64,000 nucleotides of DNA. Source: Ideonella paludis (lineage in GTDB: Bacteria > Pseudomonadota > Gammaproteobacteria > Burkholderiales > Burkholderiaceae_C). The DNA is taken from positions 372,001 through 436,000 of the forward strand of contig NZ_JAGQDG010000002.1 in NCBI RefSeq assembly GCF_018069865.1, written 5' to 3'. The translations under genes were made by a program, and so were the position numbers. Below, one piece after another: positions 19,898-28,247 of this stretch. The notes under the pieces are model-generated. The model worked only from the letters and a program-made list of their open reading frames with translations. It searched no databases and was not told the DNA's origin. Each line of letters opens with the position of its first letter. The stretch's first letter is position 1.

Positions 19898-22753
19898 TTA
19901 CTTGGAGAGGACGAAGCCCTTGAGCTTGGCGAAGGCCTGGTCCAGCAAGGCCTTTTGCTGCTCTTGGTGCAGGTGGGCATAGCCGCAAGCCGGGGAGGCA
20001 GAGGCCGGACGACCGGCATAACCCAGCTTTTGGCCTTCGACCATGTTCTCGTGGATCTGGTGTTGGATGAAGAACCAAGCACCTTGGTTCTGAGGTTCAT
20101 CCTGGCACCACACGATATCGGTCGCGTTCGGGTACTTCTTCATCTCCGCGCCGAAGGCTTTGTGCGGGAAGGGATAGAGCTGCTCTGCACGCACGATGGC
20201 GACATCGCTGGCACCCTTTTCTTCGCGCTTCTTGACCAGGTCGTAATAGACCTTGCCCGAGCAGACGATCACGCGCTTGACCTTATCGGCCTGGATGCTG
20301 GCGTCCACCTCACCGATGATGGTCTTGAACTCACCCTTGGTGAAATCGCTCAGCGGCGACGTCGCGTCCTTGGCACGCAACAAGCTCTTGGGCGTCATGA
20401 TGACCATGGGCTTGCGGAACATGCGCAACATCTGACGACGCAACACGTGGAAGATCTGGCTGGCCGAGGTCGGCTGCACGATCTGCATATTGTTGTCAGC
20501 AGCCAGCTGCATGAAGCGCTCGAGGCGGGCCGAGCTGTGCTCTGGGCCTTGGCCTTCATAGCCGTGCGGCAGCATCAAGGTCAGGCCGTTGGAGCGGCCC
20601 CACTTCACTTCACCCGAGGCGATGAACTGGTCGATCACGACCTGCGCGCCGTTGGCAAAGTCGCCGAACTGGGCTTCCCAAATGGTCAGCGTGTTGGGCT
20701 CAGCAGCGGCGTAGCCGTATTCGAAGCCCAGCACCGCCTCTTCAGACAGGACCGAGTCGATGACCACGAACGGAGCCTGGTTGTCGGCCACGTTTTGCAG
20801 GGGGATGTAAGTGCCTTCATCCCAGTTGCTGCGGTTCTGGTCATGGATGACGGCGTGGCGGTGCGTGAAGGTGCCACGGCCGCAGTCTTCGCCCGAGAGG
20901 CGCACGGCATAACCCGAGGCCACCAAGGAGGCAAAAGCCATGTGCTCGCCCATGCCCCAGTCCACATTGATCTCGCCACGGCCCATGGCCGCACGGTCAG
21001 CGATCAACTTTTGCACCAGGTTGTGCGCAGTGAAGTTGGCCGGCAGCGTGGTCACACGCTCAGCCAAGCGCTTCCACTCGGCCAGCGGCACCGCCGTGTC
21101 GCAGCTGTCGGTCCACTTCTTGCCCAAGTAGGGCGACCAGTCGGTGGCGTACTTGCTCTTGAAGCTGGTCAGCACCGGGTCCACGGTGTGGCGGCCTTCG
21201 TCCATGGCGGCGCGGTAGGCCTTGACCATGTTGTCGGGCTCGTCCGCAGCCAAAGCGTTTTGCGCGACCAACTTGTCGGCGTACACCTTGCGAGTGCCGG
21301 GGTGAGCGGCAATCTTCTTGTACATCAGCGGCTGGGTCAGCGAGGGCGTGTCTTGCTCGTTGTGGCCCAGTTTGCGGAAGCAAATGATGTCAACGACCAC
21401 GTCCTTCTTGAACTGCTGGCGGTAGTCCATGGCCAACTGGGTGGCCCAGACCACGGCTTCAGCGTCATCGCCGTTGACGTGCAGCACCGGGGCTTCGATC
21501 ATCTTAACGACGTCGGAGCAGTAGTGCGTGGAGCGCAGATCGCGCGGGTCGCTGGTGGTGAAACCAATTTGGTTGTTAATGACGATGTGCACCGTGCCGC
21601 CCGTGCGGTAGCCGCGGGTCTGCGCCATGCACAGCGTCTCTTGCACCACACCTTGGCCGCCGAAGGCCGCGTCACCATGCACCAGCACCGGCAACACTTG
21701 GGCGCCAGTGGTGTCGCCACGGCGGTCCTGGCGAGCGCGCACGCTGCCTTCGACCACGGGGTTGACGATTTCCAGGTGCGAGGGGTTGAAGGCCAAGCTC
21801 AGGTGCACCGGGCCACCTGCCGTGGACACATCGCTGGAGAAGCCTTGGTGGTACTTCACGTCACCGGCGGGCAGGTCATGGGCGCCCTTGTGCTCGAACT
21901 CGGCGAACAGGTCGGCCGGCATCTTGCCCAAGGTGTTGACCAGCACGTTCAGGCGGCCACGGTGGGCCATGCCAATGACGATTTCTTGCACGCCATTAGC
22001 GCCTGCACGCTGGATCAGCTCGTCCATGGAGGCGATGAAGCTCTCGCCGCCTTCCAGGGAGAAGCGCTTCTGGCCCACGTACTTGGTGTGCAGATAGCGC
22101 TCCAGGCCTTCGGCCGCGGTCAGGCGGTCGAGGATGTGCTTGCGCTTTTCAGCACTGAATGAGGGCTTGGAGCGAACACTCTCCAGGCGCTCTTGCCACC
22201 AGCGCTTTTCGGTCGGGTCAGAGCCGTGCATGAACTCGGCGCCGATGGAGCCGCAATAGGTTTCACGCAGGGCCTGCACGATCTGGCGCAAGCTCATGGT
22301 CTCGCCACCAAAATAGGTGTTGGCGGCCGAGAAGGAGATGTCCATGTCGGACTCGCTCAGGTCGTAGAACGCCGGATCGAGCTCAGGAATCTTGGGGCGC
22401 TCAGCGCGCTTGAGGGGGTCGAGGTCAGCCCAGCGGTTGCCCAAGAAGCGGTAAGCGGCAATCAGGGACTGCACATGCACCTGCTTGCGAGCCACGGCCA
22501 AATCGGCAGAGCTGGCTTTGACGGCAAAGGCGTTGGACTTCGCGCGCTGCGCAAAGGACTCGATCACCGGGGCGTGAGCCACGTCGCGGCTGTCGGTGCC
22601 ATCGGTCGCGGGAACGTTCTGAAGCGCGTCAAAGTAGGCGCGCCAGTTGTCGGGAACGGAGCCCGGGTTGTCGAGGTAGGCCTCGTACATCTCTTCGACG
22701 TAGGGCGCATTGCCTCCGAACAGGTACGAGTTCGACCTGTATTGCTGCATCAT
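19898..22753 (-). CDS. odhA: 2-oxoglutarate dehydrogenase E1 component
   Basis: Thiamine-diphosphate-dependent decarboxylase of the TCA cycle, catalysing the rate-controlling oxidative decarboxylation of 2-oxoglutarate. The 951-residue protein has the E1 N-terminal segment (SYLFGGNAPYVEEMYEAYL), the active-site loop IGMAHRGRLNVLVN, and the ThDP-binding region around HGDAAFGGQGVVQETL. The C-terminal transketolase-like half contains LPHGYEGQGPEHSSARLERF. Tandem ATGs at the start make the first residue uncertain by one. It heads the odhA-odhB-lpdA operon. Confidence 0.97.
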   Translation of the reverse strand: MMQQYRSNSYLFGGNAPYVEEMYEAYLDNPGSVPDNWRAYFDALQNVPATDGTDSRDVAHAPVIESFAQRAKSNAFAVKASSADLAVARKQVHVQSLIAAYRFLGNRWADLDPLKRAERPKIPELDPAFYDLSESDMDISFSAANTYFGGETMSLRQIVQALRETYCGSIGAEFMHGSDPTEKRWWQERLESVRSKPSFSAEKRKHILDRLTAAEGLERYLHTKYVGQKRFSLEGGESFIASMDELIQRAGANGVQEIVIGMAHRGRLNVLVNTLGKMPADLFAEFEHKGAHDLPAGDVKYHQGFSSDVSTAGGPVHLSLAFNPSHLEIVNPVVEGSVRARQDRRGDTTGAQVLPVLVHGDAAFGGQGVVQETLCMAQTRGYRTGGTVHIVINNQIGFTTSDPRDLRSTHYCSDVVKMIEAPVLHVNGDDAEAVVWATQLAMDYRQQFKKDVVVDIICFRKLGHNEQDTPSLTQPLMYKKIAAHPGTRKVYADKLVAQNALAADEPDNMVKAYRAAMDEGRHTVDPVLTSFKSKYATDWSPYLGKKWTDSCDTAVPLAEWKRLAERVTTLPANFTAHNLVQKLIADRAAMGRGEINVDWGMGEHMAFASLVASGYAVRLSGEDCGRGTFTHRHAVIHDQNRSNWDEGTYIPLQNVADNQAPFVVIDSVLSEEAVLGFEYGYAAAEPNTLTIWEAQFGDFANGAQVVIDQFIASGEVKWGRSNGLTLMLPHGYEGQGPEHSSARLERFMQLAADNNMQIVQPTSASQIFHVLRRQMLRMFRKPMVIMTPKSLLRAKDATSPLSDFTKGEFKTIIGEVDASIQADKVKRVIVCSGKVYYDLVKKREEKGASDVAIVRAEQLYPFPHKAFGAEMKKYPNATDIVWCQDEPQNQGAWFFIQHQIHENMVEGQKLGYAGRPASASPACGYAHLHQEQQKALLDQAFAKLKGFVLSK

Positions 22754-23011
22754 TTCTCGCTCACCTTATACCCCGGTTTCCAGGGCGTGGATGGGTTGAT
22801 CAACCTTCCGCGGCCCGGCTCTACCGGTTGGCGGATCGCGACCCGCCTTGCTGATTTGTCTCAATACCCAGCAAGGGGACACAGAAGGACCTGTTTGTCA
22901 CAGTCAGCACTGTAGCACTGCTGTAACTCGTTTTAGTAAGCAGTATTACAGGCCCCGAACCCTATTACTTTCCTGACAAAAAACTGCGCCAGATCAAAAA
23001 ATCCCGGGTTC
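22754..23011. other. odhA upstream region
   Basis: This 258-bp gap separates odhA (minus) from a small plus-strand gene and must hold promoters for both. AGCACTG is directly repeated at 22906-22920 around a possible minus-strand TACAGT -10 element with a TTACTA-like -35. No gene is visible. Promoter assignment is tentative. Confidence 0.35.
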
Positions 23012-23374
23012 ATGCGCTCGAAACCACCGCTCAAGGCCACGCGCCCACCTACCGCCCGTGTCATCTTGTTGCGGCAAGAGGCTCCCGCACAGCCGTCGCC
23101 GGGTGAGCCCTGTAATGGCTGCGGCGTGTGTTGCGCGGCCGAGCCCTGCCCTTTGGGCATCTTGGTCAGCGGGCGGCGCCAGGGCCGCTGCCGAGCCCTG
23201 CACTGGGACACGGCCTTGAGCCTCTATCGCTGCGGCATGGTGAGCCAGCCCCAGCGGCTATGGCCTTGGCTGCCCCTCTGGGCCCGTGCCAGCGTGTCAC
23301 GCTGGGCGCGGCGCTGGATCTCCTCAGCGTCGGGCTGTGACGCCACTTTGGTGGGCAGCCCAGCCCCGCGCTAA
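23012..23374 (+). CDS. Small cysteine-cluster protein of unknown function
   Basis: A 120-residue basic protein with a dense cluster CNGCGVCCAAEPCPLG (about residues 34-50) and further Cys residues downstream (GRCRAL, YRCGM, GCDATL). The CxxCxxCC arrangement resembles metal-binding YkgJ-type clusters, so zinc or iron-sulfur binding is likely, but no enzyme domain is present. It has no membrane segment. It stands alone on the plus strand between odhA and a converging oxidoreductase gene. Function is not assigned. Confidence 0.7.
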   Translation: MRSKPPLKATRPPTARVILLRQEAPAQPSPGEPCNGCGVCCAAEPCPLGILVSGRRQGRCRALHWDTALSLYRCGMVSQPQRLWPWLPLWARASVSRWARRWISSASGCDATLVGSPAPR

Positions 23375-23380
23375 AGAGGC

Positions 23381-24331
23381 TCAAGCCAGCAGCCGCGCAC
23401 GCGCCGCCAGGTACTCGCGCTTGAGTTGGGCCACCAAGTCAGCCGCAGGCTGAATCTTGTGGATGGCACCGATGCCTTGGCCACAGCCCCAGATGTCCTT
23501 CCAGGCCTTCTTGGCGTCGCCGCCAAAGTTCATCTTTGAAGGGTCGCTCTCAGGCAAGGCGTCCGGGTCCAGCCCAGCCGCGCGGATGGACGGCTTCAAG
23601 TAATTGCCATGCACACCGGTGAAGAGATTGCTGTAGACGATGTCGTCGCTGTTGCTCTCCACGATGCAGCGCTTGTACTCCTCGGCGGCCCGCGCTTCGT
23701 CGGTGGCAATGAAGGCCGAGCCGATGTAGGCGAAGTCTGCGCCCATGGCCTGCGCCGCCAACACGGCGCCGCCGCTGGCGATGGAGCCAGACAGCGCCAA
23801 GGGGCCATCGAACCATTGGCGAATCTCTTGAATCAACGCAAACGGGCTCTTGGTGCCGGCATGCCCGCCGGCCCCCGCCGCCACGGCGATGAGGCCATCG
23901 GCGCCCTTTTCAATGGCTTTGTGGGCAAAGGCGTTGTTGATGATGTCGTGCATCACCACCCCGCCCCAGGCGTGGACCGCGTCGTTCACATCGGTGCGTG
24001 CGCCCAGCGAGGTGATGACCAGCGGCACCTTGTACTTGGCGCACAAGGCCATGTCCTGCTCCAGCCGGTCATTGCTCTTGTGCACGATCTGGTTGATCGC
24101 GAAAGGCGCAGCCGGTGCCTCAGGGTGGGCGGCATTGTGGGCGGCCAAGGCTTCAGTGATCTCAGCCAGCCATTCATCGAGCTGTGAGGCCGGGCGCGCG
24201 TTGAGCGCCGGCATGGAGCCCACCACCCCGGCCTTGCACTGGGCAATCACCAGCTTGGGGTTGGAGATGATGAACAGCGGCGAGCCAATGATGGGCAGCG
24301 GCAGATTTGCCAGGACAGTAGGCAGCGCCAT
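23381..24331 (-). CDS. Nitronate monooxygenase / 2-nitropropane dioxygenase-like flavoprotein
   Basis: FMN-binding TIM-barrel protein of the NPD/NMO family, 316 residues. Typical blocks are the N-terminal LPLPIIGSPLFIISNPKL, VAAGAGGHAGTKSPFALI, SGSIASGGAVLAAQAMGADFAYIGSAFIAT and the C-terminal GCGQGIGAIHKIQ. The fourth block is the phosphate-binding region, as in nitronate monooxygenases and enoyl-ACP reductase FabK. Translational coupling (TGATG) to the acyl-CoA dehydrogenase implies a role in the same catabolic context. The exact substrate is unknown. Confidence 0.88.
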   Translation of the reverse strand: MALPTVLANLPLPIIGSPLFIISNPKLVIAQCKAGVVGSMPALNARPASQLDEWLAEITEALAAHNAAHPEAPAAPFAINQIVHKSNDRLEQDMALCAKYKVPLVITSLGARTDVNDAVHAWGGVVMHDIINNAFAHKAIEKGADGLIAVAAGAGGHAGTKSPFALIQEIRQWFDGPLALSGSIASGGAVLAAQAMGADFAYIGSAFIATDEARAAEEYKRCIVESNSDDIVYSNLFTGVHGNYLKPSIRAAGLDPDALPESDPSKMNFGGDAKKAWKDIWGCGQGIGAIHKIQPAADLVAQLKREYLAARARLLA

Positions 24332-26121
24332 CAGAAGGCCTCCAGTGCCATGTCGGTCACGCCCGCAGCGCCTTCGACGATGCTGTCGCGAAGGCCCGGC
24401 ACGCGGGTCAAGATGTGGTCGCCATAGAAGCGCGCCGTGGTGATCTTGGCCTGCATGAACGCGGCATCTTCACCTTCAGCCAAGCGGTCCTCAGCCACCA
24501 GCAGCGCACGGCCCATTTGCCAGCCCGCCACCAGGTTGCCCGCCAGCATCAGGTAGTTGACGCTGCCCGCAAACACGGCGTTGGGGCTGGCCTTGGTCTG
24601 CCCGGCGACAAAGTCCACCACGTCGATGAAGGCGCGTCGGGCGGCACCCAGCCGCTTTGCGAAGGCTTGCGCGGCCTCGCTGCTGCGGGCGGCCAAGGCC
24701 TGCTCGGTGGCCTCGATCTGGCCAGCAATGGCTTTGGCCGCCTGCCCGCCGTCACGGGCCGTTTTGCGGCCGATCAGGTCATTGGCCTGAATGGCGGTGG
24801 TGCCCTCGTAGATGGTCAAAATCTTGGCGTCACGGTAGTGCTGCGCCGCACCGGTCTCTTCAATAAAGCCCATGCCACCGTGGACCTGCACCCCCAGCGA
24901 GGTGACCTCCAGGCTCATCTCGGTGCTGTAGCCCTTGATCAGCGGCACCAGGAACTCGTAGAAGGTCTGGTTTTGCTTGCGCACGTCCGCGTCCGGGTGG
25001 TGGTGCGCGGCGTCATAAGCCGCACCGCCCACCAAAGCCATGGCGCGGCAGCCTTCGGTGAAGGCCCGCATGGTCATCAGCATGCGACGGACGTCAGGGT
25101 GGTGGATGATGGGTGCGGCCGCCGGCAGCGAGCCGTCGACCGGGCGCGACTGCACGCGGTCCCGCGCATAGGCCACGGCGCGCTGGTAAGCGCGGTCGGC
25201 AATGGCCAAGCCTTGGATACCGACGCCATAGCGGGCGGCGTTCATCATCACGAACATGTATTCGAGGCCACGGTTCTCCTGGCCTACCAAATAGCCGATG
25301 GCGCCGCCGTTGTCGCCGTACTGCAGCACCGCAGTGGGGCTGGCCTTGATGCCCATCTTGTGCTCGATGCTGACGCAATGCACGTCGTTGCGCGCGCCCA
25401 AGGAGCCGTCGGCATTGACCAGGAACTTGGGCACGATGAACAGCGAAATGCCCTTCACGCCCTCGGGTGCGCCCACCACGCGAGCCAGCACCAGATGGAC
25501 GAGGTTCTCGGCCATGTCGTGCTCACCCCAGGTGATGAAGATCTTGGTGCCAAAGATCTTGTAGGTGCCATCGGGCTGGGGTTCAGCGCGGGTGCGCACC
25601 GCCGCCAAGTCGGAACCGGCCTGGGGCTCGGTCAGGTTCATGGTGCCGGTCCAGGTGCCGTCGATCATCTTCGGGATGAAGGCAGCCTTTTGCTCTTCGG
25701 AGCCAGCCGTCAGCAAGGCCTCGATCGCACCATCGGTCAGCAGCGGGCACAGTGCAAAGCTCATATTGGCCGCGTTGACCATCTCCTGGCAGGCCGCATG
25801 GATGAGCTTGGGCAGGCCTTGGCCACCAAAGTCGGTCGGGTGGTGCAAGCCCTGCCAGCCCCCCTGGGTGTATTGGTCAAAGGCCTCCTTGAAGCCCGGC
25901 GTCGCAGTGACCTTGCCATCCTTGAAGAAGGACGGGTTGATGTCGCCTTCCCAGTTCAGCGGCGCCACCACGTCTTCGTTGAGCTTGGCGCATTCTTCAA
26001 GCACCGCCTGAGCGGTGTCCAGGCCGGCATCTTCAAAGCCGGGCAACTGAGCCACAGCGTCGATGTTGGCCAATTCCTTCATCGCGAACAGCATGTCCTT
26101 GACGGGGGCGCGGTAGGTCAT
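24331..26121 (-). CDS. Acyl-CoA dehydrogenase with C-terminal extension (DmdC/AidB-like clade)
   Basis: FAD-dependent acyl-CoA dehydrogenase of the long, about 600-residue type. It has an N-terminal helical domain, a middle beta domain (MNLTEPQAGSDLA, FITWGEHDMAENLVH), a C-terminal helical domain with the catalytic Glu in ILTIYEGTTAIQ, and an extra C-terminal domain. The 596 residues begin MTYRAPVKDML. Similar enzymes act on methylmercaptopropionyl-CoA or other short acyl-CoAs; the substrate here is not predictable. The adjacent etfBA genes encode its likely electron acceptor. Confidence 0.93.
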   Translation of the reverse strand: MTYRAPVKDMLFAMKELANIDAVAQLPGFEDAGLDTAQAVLEECAKLNEDVVAPLNWEGDINPSFFKDGKVTATPGFKEAFDQYTQGGWQGLHHPTDFGGQGLPKLIHAACQEMVNAANMSFALCPLLTDGAIEALLTAGSEEQKAAFIPKMIDGTWTGTMNLTEPQAGSDLAAVRTRAEPQPDGTYKIFGTKIFITWGEHDMAENLVHLVLARVVGAPEGVKGISLFIVPKFLVNADGSLGARNDVHCVSIEHKMGIKASPTAVLQYGDNGGAIGYLVGQENRGLEYMFVMMNAARYGVGIQGLAIADRAYQRAVAYARDRVQSRPVDGSLPAAAPIIHHPDVRRMLMTMRAFTEGCRAMALVGGAAYDAAHHHPDADVRKQNQTFYEFLVPLIKGYSTEMSLEVTSLGVQVHGGMGFIEETGAAQHYRDAKILTIYEGTTAIQANDLIGRKTARDGGQAAKAIAGQIEATEQALAARSSEAAQAFAKRLGAARRAFIDVVDFVAGQTKASPNAVFAGSVNYLMLAGNLVAGWQMGRALLVAEDRLAEGEDAAFMQAKITTARFYGDHILTRVPGLRDSIVEGAAGVTDMALEAF

Positions 26122-26141
26122 GGGAATCTCCAAGAGTCAAT

Positions 26142-26240
26142 GGACTGACGCAAAACAAGCATGGCGTCGTTACTTCGGCTTGCCGTACCCGGGGACTGTC
26201 TGCGCCTTCGCGCCTAGCCCTGCCCGCTTTGCGTCAGTCC
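26142..26240 (-). promoter_or_regulatory. 99-nt element bounded by 13-bp perfect inverted arms
   Basis: Bases 26142-26154 (ggactgacgcaaa) are exactly reverse-complementary to 26228-26240, with 73 bases between. As minus-strand RNA this would be a terminal stem enclosing GC-rich sub-hairpins (GCGC-GAAG-GCGC; CAAGC with GCTTG). It ends about 20 bases before the acyl-CoA dehydrogenase start and begins just after the etfA terminator, so it would lie in the 5' leader of that gene or be a free small RNA. No known riboswitch class was recognised. Confidence 0.6.
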
Positions 26241-26248
26241 GAAATCAG

Positions 26249-26279
26249 AAAAAAAGGGCGCCCTCTTCAGGCGCCCTTG
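26249..26279 (-). terminator. Intrinsic terminator of etfBA
   Basis: On the minus strand GGGCGCC and GGCGCCC form a 7-bp stem around a TGAAGAG loop, followed by seven T residues, about 40 bases beyond the etfA stop. This is a textbook intrinsic terminator and separates etfBA from the acyl-CoA dehydrogenase transcript. Confidence 0.88.
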
Positions 26280-26319
26280 TCAGTTCAGGGGCCGGCAGCA
26301 AGCCAGCCCAAAAGGCGCA

Positions 26320-27249
26320 TCAAAGCTGGCTGATGAGTTCAGGCACGGCGGTGAACAGGTCGGCCTCCAGGCCGTAATCCGCCACGCTGAAGATCGGGGC
26401 TTCCGGGTCCTTGTTGATCGCCACGATCACCTTGGAGTCCTTCATGCCGGCCAAGTGCTGGATGGCACCGCTGATGCCGCAAGCCACGTAGAGGCTGGGG
26501 GCCACGATCTTGCCGGTTTGGCCGACCTGCCAGTCGTTGGGGGCATAGCCCGCATCCACCGCCGCACGGCTGGCACCCAAGGCGGCACCGAGCTTGTCGG
26601 CCAGGGGCGTCAGCACTTCATTGAACTTCTCGCTGGAGCCCAAGGCGCGCCCCCCCGAGACAATGATCTTGGCGGCGGTCAACTCAGGGCGGTCGCTCTT
26701 GGTGACTTCACGGCCGACAAAGCTGGCCTTGCCGTGCGCAGCCACAGCCGCCACGGTTTCGACGGCGGCAGCGCCACCCTGGCCTGCGGCATCAAAGCCG
26801 GTGGTACGCACCGTGATGACCTTGACCGCATCGGCACTCTGCACCGTCGCCACGGCATTGCCCGCATAGATGGGGCGCTCAAAGGTATCGGCGCTGACCA
26901 CCTTGGTGATGTCGCTGATCTGAGCCACGTCCAGCTTGGCGGCCACGCGGGGGGCCACGTTCTTGCCACTGGCTGTCGAGGGGAACAAGATGTGGCTGTA
27001 AGACGCAGCGATGGCCAGCACTTGAGCGGCCACGTTCTCGGCCAAGCCGTCCGCCAAATGCGCGGCATCCGCATGCAGCACCTTGGCCACGCCGGCCACT
27101 TGGGCTGCGGCCGCCGCCGCCGCACCGGCGTTATGGCCAGCCACCAGTACATGGACATCGCCGCCACACTGGGTGGCCGCCATGACGGTGTTCAGGGTCG
27201 CGCCCTTGAGGCTGGCGTTGTCGTGTTCAGCAATAACGAGGATGGTCAT
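26320..27249 (-). CDS. etfA: Electron transfer flavoprotein subunit alpha
   Basis: Alpha subunit of ETF, which carries electrons from acyl-CoA dehydrogenases to ETF:quinone oxidoreductase. The 309-residue protein has the N-terminal domain ([11 protein letters not shown]) and the FAD-binding C-terminal domain. The signature [38 protein letters not shown] and [15 protein letters not shown] are visible. The start lies 2 bases after the etfB stop, so the two are co-translated. Confidence 0.97.
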   Translation of the reverse strand: MTILVIAEHDNASLKGATLNTVMAATQCGGDVHVLVAGHNAGAAAAAAAQVAGVAKVLHADAAHLADGLAENVAAQVLAIAASYSHILFPSTASGKNVAPRVAAKLDVAQISDITKVVSADTFERPIYAGNAVATVQSADAVKVITVRTTGFDAAGQGGAAAVETVAAVAAHGKASFVGREVTKSDRPELTAAKIIVSGGRALGSSEKFNEVLTPLADKLGAALGASRAAVDAGYAPNDWQVGQTGKIVAPSLYVACGISGAIQHLAGMKDSKVIVAINKDPEAPIFSVADYGLEADLFTAVPELISQL

Positions 27250-27251
27250 GG

Positions 27252-28001
27252 TCAGATCACCTTGGCTTCATTCTTGAGCTTGGACACCAGGGCGGCCACG
27301 TCGGCCACCTTCACGCCGGCGCCGCGCTTGGGCGGCTCGCTGACCTTCAAGGTCTTGATGCGGGGCGCCACATCCACGCCCAAATCAGCGGGCTTGATGA
27401 CTTCCAGCGGCTTCTTCTTGGCCTTCATGATGTTGGGCAGCGTCACATAGCGCGGCTCATTGAGGCGCAGGTCGGTGGTGACCACGGCCGGCAAGCTCAG
27501 CTTCAGGGTTTCCAGGCCGCCGTCCACCTCACGGGTGACCGTGGCGCCGCCGTCAACGATCTCGACCTTGGACGCAAATGTCGCTTGCGGCAAATCGGCC
27601 AAGGCTGCCAGCATTTGGCCCGTCTGGTTGCAGTCATCATCAATGGCCTGCTTGCCCAGCACCACCAAGCCCGGCTGCTCCTTGTCCACCAAGGCCTTCA
27701 GCAGCTTGGCCACGGCCAGCGGCTGCAACTCAGCATCGGTCTCGACCAAGATGGCGCGGTCGGCGCCGATGGCCATGGCTGTGCGCAGGGTTTCCTGGCA
27801 CTGCGTGACCCCGCAAGAAACCGCGATCACCTCGGTGACGGCGCCCTTTTCCTTGAGACGAACCGCTTCTTCGACGGCAATTTCGTCAAAGGGGTTCATG
27901 CTCATCTTGACGTTGGCAATGTCTACCCCCGTGCCGTCAGACTTCACGCGAACCTTCACGTTGTAGTCGACGACGCGTTTGACGGCTACCAGTACCTTCA
28001 T
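27252..28001 (-). CDS. etfB: Electron transfer flavoprotein subunit beta
   Basis: Beta subunit of ETF, binding AMP and contacting the dehydrogenase partners. Start [17 protein letters not shown], 249 residues, with a good AGGAG site 9 bases upstream. The family signature [19 protein letters not shown] and the C-terminal MKAKKKPLE block are present. An upstream in-frame extension of 31 residues crosses the promoter and is rejected. A palindromic candidate operator lies 33-50 bases before the ATG. Confidence 0.97.
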   Translation of the reverse strand: MKVLVAVKRVVDYNVKVRVKSDGTGVDIANVKMSMNPFDEIAVEEAVRLKEKGAVTEVIAVSCGVTQCQETLRTAMAIGADRAILVETDAELQPLAVAKLLKALVDKEQPGLVVLGKQAIDDDCNQTGQMLAALADLPQATFASKVEIVDGGATVTREVDGGLETLKLSLPAVVTTDLRLNEPRYVTLPNIMKAKKKPLEVIKPADLGVDVAPRIKTLKVSEPPKRGAGVKVADVAALVSKLKNEAKVI

Positions 28002-28034
28002 GTCGCGTTGCTCCTGTCGGATCAGTGGTTTGAA

Positions 28035-28051
28035 TTGACGTTTACGTAAAC
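28035..28051 (-). promoter_or_regulatory. LiuR-like operator upstream of etfBA
   Basis: TTGACGTTTACGTAAAC contains the perfect palindrome GTTTACGTAAAC. MerR-family LiuR regulators of fatty-acid and branched-chain amino acid degradation in proteobacteria are predicted to bind sites of this ACGT/TTTACGTAAA type. On the minus strand a TAGAAT -10-like hexamer lies just upstream, so the site would overlap the transcription start. The regulator gene is not in the window. Confidence 0.55.
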
Positions 28052-28161
28052 TGCCGATGATTCTAGTGGCAGCCAGCGCCCTGCGGTGCGCCACTGTGGC
28101 TTGAGAGGTCTCATGGAAGACCCGTATTTAGCGTGGCGCCACCGTGTCGGCAGGATAAATC

Positions 28162-28173
28162 GAACGATCGTGC
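28162..28173. promoter_or_regulatory. Palindrome in the etfB-murI intergenic region
   Basis: GAACGATCGTGC has an 8-bp perfect core (ACGATCGT) in an AT-flanked context, 75 bases before murI and 160 before etfB. It looks like a TetR-family operator half-site pair, but no regulator can be named. Confidence 0.4.
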
Positions 28174-28247
28174 TATTTTAGAGCCAGCGCCTCAGTTTGC
28201 ACAAGCCCGCAAGCCCAGCAAGGTCAGGAGGTAGACTGCCCGCCGCA

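Noticed and set aside
19805-22162. 785-codon open frame antisense to odhA
   Set aside because: No ribosome-binding site or recognisable domains; its openness follows from the GC-rich codon bias of the unquestioned odhA gene on the other strand.
24415-26148. 577-codon open frame antisense to the acyl-CoA dehydrogenase
   Set aside because: Composition is His/Gly/Val/Leu-rich as expected of a shadow frame; the sense strand encodes a full conserved enzyme.
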